A stretch of DNA of 64,000 nucleotides, taken from IMG/VR virus record IMGVR_UViG_3300028909_000018, positions 43,555 through 107,554 of that record; one strand, written 5' to 3'. The position numbers and the translations under genes were made by a program. A model generated the notes under the pieces. That model searched no databases. It saw only the letters and a program-made list of their open reading frames with translations, and was not told where the DNA came from. The stretch comes from a virus. Positions 15,259 through 22,745 of this stretch are shown here, in pieces (the first letter of the stretch is position 1; the number at the start of each line of letters is the position of its first letter).

Positions 15259-16215
15259 TTATTCCTTCCACACCATTTCAGACATAATCTGTGTTAAAAA
15301 TGCCACGGTATTGATTTCTTTATCAATCACGAAGGCCTGTTTGTAGTCATATTCATTGTATAGCACAACGAAGGACGGAAGGCAAGAAATTTGAACCTTC
15401 AATCTGACGCCATTTAGGAGCCGACGCGCGAAGGCGTTGAAATCATTGACGGAGTTGTAGTTCTCTCCGACCCACTTTCGCATACCATTCCAGTTCTTCG
15501 ACTTTAAAAGGTCGATGATATCATCTACCGACTCTTCCGAGGAAATAGACAAAATTCCTGTGTCAATTGTCTTGGCCTTCACCGAATAGGCATGTAGCTC
15601 CACCAGCGTCTTACGCCAGTCAGGATAATACTTCTTGACAACCTCGGCCACAACCTTCTTGTCATAGGTGACACTTTCCTGATCGAGAATAGTAAATACG
15701 GAAATCAGAAACTCCCGACCAAGAATGGGTAGGTCTTCCTTGGTTAGGTTGAAATCTATGGTGGCGAAGCGGGAGAAGTAGGCGCTATCCAGCCGTTCCT
15801 TATGATTACACGTTATGATGAAACCTGCGTTGGAAGCAAACTCTTCTATGAAGCTTTTAAGCGCCTCCTGAGAGGCCTTCAGCATTCCGTCACCTTCGTC
15901 AAAGACAATGTACTTTCTGCCGTCCTTGAAGCTTACAGACGAGGCAAAGTCCATTACCTCGTTGCGGATCACATCAATCCCCTTCTTTAGGGATGAGTTG
16001 ATCTTAATATAATCCGCATCAATTTCATCAAGCATGGCAAGAGCCACGGAAGTCTTCCCAACACCGGGAGGGCCAGCCAGAACAAGATTTGGAATATTCT
16101 TATCATCAACATATCCTTGAAAGAGGCTCTTGATACGCTCTGGTAGGATGCATTCTTTTACCGTCGTTGGACGATATTTGTCGGCCCATCCAAAATATTT
16201 TCTATCGCCCTGCAT
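15259..16215 (-). CDS. 44: clamp loader ATPase gp44
   Basis: AAA+ motifs are clear: KYRPTTVKE, Walker A GPPGVGKTS (about 49-57), Walker B YIVFDEGDG, sensor 1 FIITCNHKE and a DSAYFSRFATIDF region that holds the arginine finger. The 318-residue length equals T4 gp44 (319). It opens the gp45 clamp with gp62. Confidence 0.93.
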   Translation of the reverse strand: MQGDRKYFGWADKYRPTTVKECILPERIKSLFQGYVDDKNIPNLVLAGPPGVGKTSVALAMLDEIDADYIKINSSLKKGIDVIRNEVMDFASSVSFKDGRKYIVFDEGDGMLKASQEALKSFIEEFASNAGFIITCNHKERLDSAYFSRFATIDFNLTKEDLPILGREFLISVFTILDQESVTYDKKVVAEVVKKYYPDWRKTLVELHAYSVKAKTIDTGILSISSEESVDDIIDLLKSKNWNGMRKWVGENYNSVNDFNAFARRLLNGVRLKVQISCLPSFVVLYNEYDYKQAFVIDKEINTVAFLTQIMSEMVWKE

Positions 16216-16318
16216 GATCCTTAAATCCCTTCATAAACAATAAAATCATTTTTGTCACACAATACGCCAAGAAACCACAAACAATAACCGTGGGTCCATA
16301 GGCGAGAAGGCAAATCAA
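16202..16318 (-). CDS. possible small membrane protein
   Basis: TTG at 16318 overlaps the gp45 stop (TTGA). The frame encodes LICLLAYGPTVIVCGFLAYC and a basic tail, and ends in TAG inside the gp44 start. It is one continuous hydrophobic helix pair. Small membrane proteins also sit on both sides in this operon, so it may be real, but no ribosome site is convincing. Confidence 0.4.
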   Translation of the reverse strand: MICLLAYGPTVIVCGFLAYCVTKMILLFMKGFKDHAGR

Positions 16319-16977
16319 CACGAAGACTTATCTTTGTTATATGCGAAGTAGTAAGAAATTCTGTCGGATTTGAAGGAGATGGCCCCCTTCTTGGAAACGC
16401 CGACGGCATAATCCGCATCAATTAGGTTTAATAGCTCACGCGGCACGACAATTTTAAAAACCGCCTCGGTCTCTCCGATCAGCGTCGCTGCCGAGTCGCC
16501 ATTCTCGTTGGCGTTGACCACTTCCAGATAAATCTTGGTTCCATTACCCCGGAAGGTGATGTAGTCCGACTTCAGGATATTGGCCAGCTTCATGGTACTC
16601 GAATAATCTTCGTACTTCAAGCCAAAAGAAACATCATTCGTCATCTTGGCATACTTGGCCGGATTCTTTTCAAATTTAATGAATTCTGGCTTTGTAAGCT
16701 GATAATTACAGACATTTGTCTTGCCCTCGGTCGAAATCTTCAGAAAACGATCCGAAACGACGACTTCGGGGTTATCATAAAGACTGAGGATGGAGAGAAG
16801 CTTTGGCAGGGAAAAGATCGAGAATGCTGTTTCGACCTCAACATCTGACTTCGTGGAGGCGAAAACACTTCCAGCAGCCGAGATGACCGACTGCTCAAAT
16901 CCCTCAACAAAATGCATTTGAGGGTTAATTGTGGAGAAGTTTTTCAAAATCTCCACAAACGCCTTTGTAAACTTCAA
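16315..16977 (-). CDS. 45: sliding clamp gp45
   Basis: I start at TTG 16977 because T4 gp45 also opens MKxxK, followed by LKNFxTIN; here (M)KFTKAFVEILKNFSTIN. The clamp tethers gp43 to DNA and in T4 also activates late transcription with gp55 and gp33, both present in this window. The 220-residue size equals the family (228 in T4). Upstream in-frame GTG codons overlap a membrane protein gene and are less likely. Confidence 0.88.
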   Translation of the reverse strand: MKFTKAFVEILKNFSTINPQMHFVEGFEQSVISAAGSVFASTKSDVEVETAFSIFSLPKLLSILSLYDNPEVVVSDRFLKISTEGKTNVCNYQLTKPEFIKFEKNPAKYAKMTNDVSFGLKYEDYSSTMKLANILKSDYITFRGNGTKIYLEVVNANENGDSAATLIGETEAVFKIVVPRELLNLIDADYAVGVSKKGAISFKSDRISYYFAYNKDKSSC

Positions 16978-16978
16978 A

Positions 16979-17209
16979 TTACCAACCCCAGACTGAGAAG
17001 AAACCACCACTACGAAGGACGATGAGAGTCAAAATCCCACTTAGAAAGAAGACAAGTCCTGTACCGATATTCTTCCCCTTCCTTTCTTCATCGAAGTTTT
17101 TATGGTGATAAATTTCATAAAAAGTAACACTAGAACTGTATATTAGACGTATCAATCCATTGATGATTATATACATATTCCAAATCAACATCCAATACTG
17201 AGGCCACAT
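16979..17209 (-). CDS. membrane protein, 76 aa
   Basis: Two hydrophobic segments (about 5-25 and 50-70) around a basic loop (HHKNFDEERKGKN). Its stop is one base before the TTG of gp45. Function unknown. Confidence 0.6.
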   Translation of the reverse strand: MWPQYWMLIWNMYIIINGLIRLIYSSSVTFYEIYHHKNFDEERKGKNIGTGLVFFLSGILTLIVLRSGGFFSVWGW

Positions 17210-17287
17210 AGTTTACTTACCTTTATTTTTTGTTGGAGCAACATCTACTTGTAGTTATTATTTAAAATAATTTAACCTATCTTATTG

Positions 17288-18283
17288 TTATTTATTCTTT
17301 TTTCCAAGTTTTGATATTTCCGCCGTTGGAGAAGCGCCGATACCCGCAAGATCGGCCAGACTTCCGCCGTAAACCATCGTGCCGGTGTGATTTGTCTTCA
17401 TCCATGGGCAAAGCCAGATATGCAGACCGATCTGTTGGATTTTCTGGGAGAACCAATAATCCTCGGAAAGATATCTCTTAGAAGAACGACTGAAGGCATT
17501 GTTATACTCTTCTAAGAGCGTTGTCAAGTCGGCCTGAAGACCGGCTAGAACCTTTGTGTCTTCGGCTTCCTTGGTCTTCTCAAGCGCCATCACGACGCGA
17601 TTTTTAAAGACGTTCAAATCAGGAACGTCGATTTCTGCCTGAAAGAACTGGCAAATCTCTCTTGAACCGTCGAAATGCTCAGTACGAACATGATCTGGAC
17701 GATACATATATTGAGGGAAAGACTCCTGAAACTTGACCAAGGTGCTGCGGCGGATCATCATGAATCCGGTCCCACCTTCTAGAATTTCACAAGGCTCTCC
17801 AATCGGAATGTTGCCGGTTCCCGACTTGGGATTGAACACGAAGTCACCAACGAACTTATCCAGAACTTGGGGATTCTCGTCGTTGGGTCCACAGACGCCT
17901 GAATTGACGGCCTGAACGATCTTCTCCCAGCTAATGCACTTCTTGGGGTAAGGAGCACAAAGCACATCGTATGGTGAATCATCGGTCATGATGCCCATCA
18001 TGGCGATAACATCGCCGGGATCGAAGCCGATGTCGGCGTCTAGGAACAGAAGATAATCCATCTTCGAACGAAGAAATTCATCGACGCAGTAATTACGGGC
18101 TCTGGTAATCAGAGACTCGTTGAAAAGTGCAAAGAATTGAAGTTCAATATTATAACGTGTGCAGATGGCCGTCAGGTCGGCCATTGATTTGGTATACATA
18201 CCACCACACATACCGCCATACATTGGCGTAGCAACAAATAATTTCTTCTTGGCCAATTCCTCATGAGTTAACTTAATTTCCAT
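17288..18283 (-). CDS. glycosyltransferase, GT-A type
   Basis: The N-terminal half has a GT-A fold pattern: KLFVATPMYGGM, a central LLFLDADIGFDP with the DxD metal site (about 79-84) and GGTGFMMIRRS. Similar proteins occur in many T4-like phages. The acceptor could be modified DNA bases or a surface structure; nothing nearby decides it. About 331 residues. Confidence 0.75.
   Translation of the reverse strand: MEIKLTHEELAKKKLFVATPMYGGMCGGMYTKSMADLTAICTRYNIELQFFALFNESLITRARNYCVDEFLRSKMDYLLFLDADIGFDPGDVIAMMGIMTDDSPYDVLCAPYPKKCISWEKIVQAVNSGVCGPNDENPQVLDKFVGDFVFNPKSGTGNIPIGEPCEILEGGTGFMMIRRSTLVKFQESFPQYMYRPDHVRTEHFDGSREICQFFQAEIDVPDLNVFKNRVVMALEKTKEAEDTKVLAGLQADLTTLLEEYNNAFSRSSKRYLSEDYWFSQKIQQIGLHIWLCPWMKTNHTGTMVYGGSLADLAGIGASPTAEISKLGKKNK
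17289..17296 (-). promoter_or_regulatory. possible late-type promoter box
   Basis: AATAAATA on the minus strand at the end of the glycosyltransferase gene, about 80 bases before the next start. The intervening bases are AT-rich and contain a TTATTTAAAATAA inverted repeat. Confidence 0.3.
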
Positions 18284-18289
18284 ATGGTT

Positions 18290-18517
18290 TTATATTTCCT
18301 TTTCTTGTTTTTGGGATTTTCTTGTTAGGATCAGTCTATTATTTTTCATTACTGAATCCCACTCTTCCATGTCGATTGTAACCGTATTCCAGTTGTCACT
18401 TATCTTTATTGCATACTCAGATAAGATATATCCGGCCAAACTTATATCGATATCCGCGACATGTATAGATGAAATTCCTGTTGTCGTTGTCCATGGTGCT
18501 ACGTAATCTTTAAACAT
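18290..18517 (-). CDS. hypothetical protein, 75 aa
   Basis: Small beta-rich protein ending in a basic tail (RKSQKQEK). Its start abuts the MazG-like gene stop. Family unknown. Confidence 0.5.
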   Translation of the reverse strand: MFKDYVAPWTTTTGISSIHVADIDISLAGYILSEYAIKISDNWNTVTIDMEEWDSVMKNNRLILTRKSQKQEKEI

Positions 18518-18936
18518 TAGAATTTTTTGCCACCCTTTTTTTCACGGTTCTCAACCTTATGGTCGGCGCGAGTGGTGTTATAAAGAAACTTTTCCACCAC
18601 GGCCCCACCGATATCCAACCCCTGTTGTGCGGCAAGATCGAAGATGCGGATCACGGCGTCGGCCAGTTCGGCCTCAATTCCCTTGCGGTTCGGTAGATGG
18701 TCATCCATCAGGCCCTTGCGCTGCGCCTCCAACGCCTCGGATAGTTCCGAATGAATCAGGGCAATCATGGTGGAAATGAGATAGTTTTCGAAGACCGGAA
18801 CCAGCTTAGGCGCGTGTTCAGTCAAAATGCTGGTGATTTCATCGGACTTGTTACGCCAGCCCTGCTTGATATTGAAATCACCAACAATCTTCGACATTAA
18901 ATTTAGGTTGTCACCATCATAGTCTGTAAGTTTCAA
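18517..18936 (-). CDS. MazG-like nucleotide pyrophosphohydrolase
   Basis: The helical core ALIHSELSEALEAQRKG and ELADAVIRIFDLA carries the ExxE-12-28-ExxD metal motif of the MazG/dUTPase all-alpha fold. Such enzymes remove pyrophosphate from (d)NTPs; phage versions may clean the nucleotide pool. It lies among nucleotide and replication genes. Confidence 0.78.
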   Translation of the reverse strand: MKLTDYDGDNLNLMSKIVGDFNIKQGWRNKSDEITSILTEHAPKLVPVFENYLISTMIALIHSELSEALEAQRKGLMDDHLPNRKGIEAELADAVIRIFDLAAQQGLDIGGAVVEKFLYNTTRADHKVENREKKGGKKF

Positions 18937-18939
18937 AAC

Positions 18940-19440
18940 TCAATCCTTTGTGTAATAGTCTAGGTTACGGGGAGTATAGTTATCTAGCATCTCGACGCAG
19001 ATATTATAACGACGAGCCATATTTGCGACTCGGGAATCTCCAATTTCATCATGAACGTGACCATAGAGATGGATGGAACCATGGAATTTCTTGTTCCACG
19101 ACTCGATGGGATAGTGATCCATCACGACATGTTTGCTGTTATGAACGAATTCAAGCCGCGTGTGGATGGCCTTCCAGCCCAAATTTCTCGTCGCCGTATG
19201 GTCATGGTTGCCCAGCACCAATTCCTTATAACCCTTCAGGCGTTGAAATATTCCGGTATCACTCTTGTAGAACATGAAGTCGCCATTACAAATCACCCGA
19301 TCTGTAGGTTCGACAACAGAATTCCAATTTTTAATCAGAGCCTCGTCCATCTCCGTGACGGAGGCGAAGGGGCGGTTACAAAACTTGATGATATTCGCGT
19401 GTCCAAAGTGTGGATCGGAGATTACCCATGTGTTTGTCAT
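18940..19440 (-). CDS. calcineurin-like metallophosphoesterase
   Basis: All core motifs are present: ISDPHFGHANII (DxH), CNGDFM (GD), VLGNHDH (GNHD) and LYGHVHD (GHxH). At 166 residues it is a minimal catalytic domain. Substrate unknown. A second, unrelated-looking member of the superfamily is at 38600-39217. Confidence 0.85.
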   Translation of the reverse strand: MTNTWVISDPHFGHANIIKFCNRPFASVTEMDEALIKNWNSVVEPTDRVICNGDFMFYKSDTGIFQRLKGYKELVLGNHDHTATRNLGWKAIHTRLEFVHNSKHVVMDHYPIESWNKKFHGSIHLYGHVHDEIGDSRVANMARRYNICVEMLDNYTPRNLDYYTKD

Positions 19441-19469
19441 TCTAAAATTCCTTCTTCATTTTCATCATT

Positions 19470-19859
19470 CTACTTCAAAGACTTCAAACATGCAAGCAAA
19501 AACCCCTGCACGTCTTCAAAATTATTCTGGTCATTCAAACGGTCGATTCCGTTATATCCGTTAAGATAGGACATTCTGTTAAGAAAAGCTAACGTTTTTG
19601 TGTCGGCATCTAGCCTATAGGCGGCACCAAGAATACAAAACTTACAGGCATCTGCACTGGAAGGATCGAATAGATGTATGTTATTTATATCCTTTGCGAG
19701 AGCATATTGACACCAATTCTCTTCTTTTTTGATTAATTCTGAAATATTTTCGATATCGGTACGAATAACCAGCTTGGCCTCTTCATAGTCTTTGTTAATG
19801 ACAGGTTTCCTAGAAAAAGTCTTTGAAAGCCGACTTGTCAAGTTTCTTACTAGTATCAT
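19470..19859 (-). CDS. DUF6197-like hypothetical protein
   Basis: The middle part, NWCQYALAKDINN followed by ADACKFCILGAAYRLD, resembles small uncharacterised proteins in which W..G, and C..GA recur (DUF6197-type). The N-terminal 50 bases overlap the end of gene 41. The ATG at 19859 has GGA eleven bases upstream. It ends in TAG. Confidence 0.55.
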   Translation of the reverse strand: MILVRNLTSRLSKTFSRKPVINKDYEEAKLVIRTDIENISELIKKEENWCQYALAKDINNIHLFDPSSADACKFCILGAAYRLDADTKTLAFLNRMSYLNGYNGIDRLNDQNNFEDVQGFLLACLKSLK

Positions 19860-21192
19860 TTATAAATCTTTCCTTCTCTTCCTTAGTGTTGGACATGGTA
19901 TTCTGGTCTGTCGCGCCGAGATTGAACAACTGCATCTTGGCCTTGTTAATCCCGACGAGAAACTTCTTATAGGTGTTCACGTCGTTATATCTATTTTTAA
20001 TTTGAACGAACTGCATCTGACGATCCCGCTCTAGCTCTTCTGACGACATGAGAGCCCAGATATGATCCGCCGTCATGGCGGTGCCAAAACTTTCAGAAAC
20101 ATCTTCCATGCCGGGATCAGACGAGGTATAACCCGATCTATTAAATTGAGTCGCGGTGATAATCGGCACCGAGAATTCAACCGATAGACCACGTATTTCT
20201 TCACCCACCACCTTGACATATTCATAAATGCTGCCACCACCCATCTTCATGGTGGAGGAAAGACAGATATTCAGATAATCAATATAGATGATGTCGGGAA
20301 CGAAATTCTTCTTTAATTTCAATTCCTTGATAACGGCCCGAAAGTTGGCCGAGCCAGCCTGTCGGGTAGGATATTCCTTGACGACTAGCCGTCCTGTCGT
20401 CTTGGCCTTCAATCTATTGATACTATTAACGAAATGTTCCTTTGGAAGCATTAGAAGTTGATCAACGTCCAAGTCCAGAATGTTCTCGTCAATACGCTGG
20501 GAAATCATCTCTTCAGACATTTCCAAGGTGATATAAAGGACGTTCTTTCCCTGAAGAAGATTATTGGCGGCGAAGGCACACATGACGAAGGATTTACCGA
20601 CACCGGGACCGGCCATCAGGATCGTCAACGTCTTCTGAGACACGCCCCCCTTGGTGATCTTATTTAAGATATCGATATCAAAAGAAATCTTGTTCTGAAT
20701 CTGGTGATAATATTCAAAACGAGACTCGGCATCATCAAGATAATCATGCCCAATACTGTTGTCGAAAGTGATGGCACAGGCCTGCGACATGATGTCTGGA
20801 ATAGCGCCACGATCAAGCTTACCATCCTTGTCGTCGCAAATCTGAATAGACTTCAGGAGGGCTAGGTAGATGGCCCTGTTCTTGGCGAATTTCTCCGTCT
20901 CATTGAAGAGCCAATCAACGCTTGTGGCCGGATCAATCTCCAGTTCATCCACAATTTTCTTGCACTCTTCAAATTGTGTGTCATTGACCTTATCCTTGTT
21001 GGAAAGATCGATCCATGCTGCTTCTTTTGAAGGTAGTGTGTTATATTTCGCGATGTAGCTACCAATAACGTCAAAGACGATCCTATCATGAGCATCCTCG
21101 AAATATTCCGGCTTGATATATGGAAGTACCTTCCTCGTGTACTGTTCATTGAACATGAGGTTGGATAAGATGATCCTATCGAAATTGATGAT
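19810..21192 (-). CDS. 41: replicative DNA helicase gp41 (DnaB-type)
   Basis: Walker A MAGPGVGKS (about 200), IIYIDYLNIC (Walker B) and TATQFNR follow the T4 gp41 / DnaB RecA-like core. GHDYLDDAESR and ILNKITKGGVSQKTL match the linker region. It unwinds the fork 5' to 3' with primase gp61, encoded at 26782. T4 homology extends upstream of the first ATG (21156): IILSNLMF-N-EQY aligns with the T4 N-terminus. The only plausible start for that form is ATC at 21192 after GAAGG; the ATG lacks a ribosome site. It ends in TAG. Confidence 0.9.
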   Translation of the reverse strand: MINFDRIILSNLMFNEQYTRKVLPYIKPEYFEDAHDRIVFDVIGSYIAKYNTLPSKEAAWIDLSNKDKVNDTQFEECKKIVDELEIDPATSVDWLFNETEKFAKNRAIYLALLKSIQICDDKDGKLDRGAIPDIMSQACAITFDNSIGHDYLDDAESRFEYYHQIQNKISFDIDILNKITKGGVSQKTLTILMAGPGVGKSFVMCAFAANNLLQGKNVLYITLEMSEEMISQRIDENILDLDVDQLLMLPKEHFVNSINRLKAKTTGRLVVKEYPTRQAGSANFRAVIKELKLKKNFVPDIIYIDYLNICLSSTMKMGGGSIYEYVKVVGEEIRGLSVEFSVPIITATQFNRSGYTSSDPGMEDVSESFGTAMTADHIWALMSSEELERDRQMQFVQIKNRYNDVNTYKKFLVGINKAKMQLFNLGATDQNTMSNTKEEKERFINDTSKKLDKSAFKDFF

Positions 21193-21206
21193 GAAGTTCC
21201 TTCTAA

Positions 21207-22100
21207 TTACCTATTTTTAGGAACGTAACATCCGGTCTCTTGAAAACCTGGGAAGGCCTTCGGAGTTGAATTCTGGATGAAAATCCCTCTTTTTCTTAGA
21301 CCCTGAATTGTATCATAGTTCAAGACGGCAATCCAGACCGGATTTGAATTTCTTTCAAAATCCACATTGACGGTATCAAATTTGACATCCTCACCGAATC
21401 CGGTTCCCAGACTGGCGGTAGCATCCATATCACTCGCATAGGTGATGATGGTTCTGCCGCTAGTCTTCACTTCATTACCAACAAAACCTGTTGAATTTCT
21501 AAGAGCACCCATATTTTGAGCAGGCACGGCGCTAGAGCAATACATCTGCTGCGATGACTGACTCAAACCGACCCCACCCATCGTGGTGATGGGTCTATCA
21601 CTACTCCACATCGGAAAATTACCAAACTGTGGCTGGGGATATACATACGCATTAGTATGTAAATAACGAACCACTGGCGTCACAGGAGGAATGTATCTTT
21701 CCTCAAACACCATGCAACCTATCACACCTTGGTTAGAAGTGTCAACATCAAACCCCTCTGATTTTAGAATTTCTACGTAGGTGGTATTGGCCTTGGCATC
21801 CTGTGGTCTAAACTGGAATGCAGCAGCCTTGTTGGAGTTGATCTTCCAGCCGGGAATGGTGACATAACTATAAGGTCCAACAATATATCCTGTTGACTTA
21901 TCGGATGCCGTCTTGCCTTCAATAACGTCAAGACCATCGACCGAAAATACGACTTCTACTTTTCTGTGGGTTTTGTTGTAAAAATACAACTCATATTCTG
22001 TGCCTTTTCGGCCCTCGACGTAGGTGTCGGCACCATGTTCATATTCTTTTAATGGAGCATTCTTAACACGGACTTCGAACGTAAACTTAGAGCATTGCAT
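21207..22100 (-). CDS. hypothetical protein, probably late, 297 aa
   Basis: The N-terminal half has a beta-sandwich look (FEVRVKNAPL, YELYFYNKTHRKVEVVFSVD, GYIVGPY, IPGWKI) seen in uncharacterised phage proteins. The C-terminal half is Gln/Ser/Gly-rich. A TATAAATA box about 60 bases upstream suggests late synthesis and a possible virion role. Function not known. Confidence 0.6.
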   Translation of the reverse strand: MQCSKFTFEVRVKNAPLKEYEHGADTYVEGRKGTEYELYFYNKTHRKVEVVFSVDGLDVIEGKTASDKSTGYIVGPYSYVTIPGWKINSNKAAAFQFRPQDAKANTTYVEILKSEGFDVDTSNQGVIGCMVFEERYIPPVTPVVRYLHTNAYVYPQPQFGNFPMWSSDRPITTMGGVGLSQSSQQMYCSSAVPAQNMGALRNSTGFVGNEVKTSGRTIITYASDMDATASLGTGFGEDVKFDTVNVDFERNSNPVWIAVLNYDTIQGLRKRGIFIQNSTPKAFPGFQETGCYVPKNR

Positions 22101-22164
22101 GTGTTTCTCCTTCTGAGACTGCCTAGGAACTTACTTTCCTGCCTAGGACTTGATGCATCTCTAT
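22101..22164. repeat. short direct repeat in leader
   Basis: The element TGCCTAGGA occurs twice, 24 bases apart, between the ATG at 22100 and the late-type box. It lies in the 5' leader of the gene and may be regulatory. Confidence 0.35.
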
Positions 22165-22169
22165 TTATA
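22162..22169 (-). promoter_or_regulatory. late-type promoter box
   Basis: TATAAATA on the minus strand, overlapping the stop of the RlpA-like gene and upstream of the 297-residue protein. Confidence 0.55.
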
Positions 22170-22512
22170 GGACTTCCACATGCAAAACTGCGGTTCCGGC
22201 CTCCAAAAACCCCAAAACATTTGCGACACCCTTGGAACAGTCAAGGTCTCTGCCTCTAACGAACGGTCCACGATCAGTAACGGTGGCGACAACGGTCTTC
22301 CCATTTCTTAAATTTGTCAGCCTGACTCTGGTTCCTAGTTTCAGACTTCGGTGTGCGACGGTAAGCCCATTAGGATTCCAGTGGGCTCCATTGGCCGTAA
22401 ATTTACCTGATTCGCTTCCATACCATGACGACAGAGTATTAAATTCCTGATGCCCCGCCTGCGCCTTCACCATCAAAAAGATAACAATGATAAAGGCGTA
22501 GAGGAACTTCAA
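22165..22512 (-). CDS. exported RlpA-like double-psi beta-barrel protein
   Basis: A signal peptide (about 1-19, cleaved near QAG) is followed by the RlpA fold: SSWYGSESGKFTANGAHWN, LTVAHRSLKLGTRVRLTN and VTDRGPFVRGRDLDCSKGVA. Bacterial RlpA is a lytic transglycosylase acting on bare glycan strands. The key Asp of this family is in DRGPF. A phage version exported to the periplasm could help lysis or DNA entry. No SPOR domain is present. Confidence 0.82.
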   Translation of the reverse strand: MKFLYAFIIVIFLMVKAQAGHQEFNTLSSWYGSESGKFTANGAHWNPNGLTVAHRSLKLGTRVRLTNLRNGKTVVATVTDRGPFVRGRDLDCSKGVANVLGFLEAGTAVLHVEVL

Positions 22513-22745
22513 CTAATCTCTCCGGGAACCAACGAGCCATCGAAGAAGAATTCCTTCTCCATGACCCTAACAATCCCCTCTCGATCCTTAAAAATAATCA
22601 TTGTGATATAATCGAAGGTACGGTCGGGGAGCAGCTTGGAGTAGATGCCCTCACCAATGATTTTATATGATTCATTCAGAACCAAATCCTTGTAATATTC
22701 ACCAATATATGGCTGTCTCAAATAATGTGATTTCAAAATGTACAT
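22509..22745 (-). CDS. hypothetical protein, 78 aa
   Basis: Beta-rich protein with no recognised motif. It overlaps the end of the RNR gene by 13 bases and the start of the RlpA-like gene by four, so the three are probably co-transcribed. Confidence 0.55.
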   Translation of the reverse strand: MYILKSHYLRQPYIGEYYKDLVLNESYKIIGEGIYSKLLPDRTFDYITMIIFKDREGIVRVMEKEFFFDGSLVPGEIS

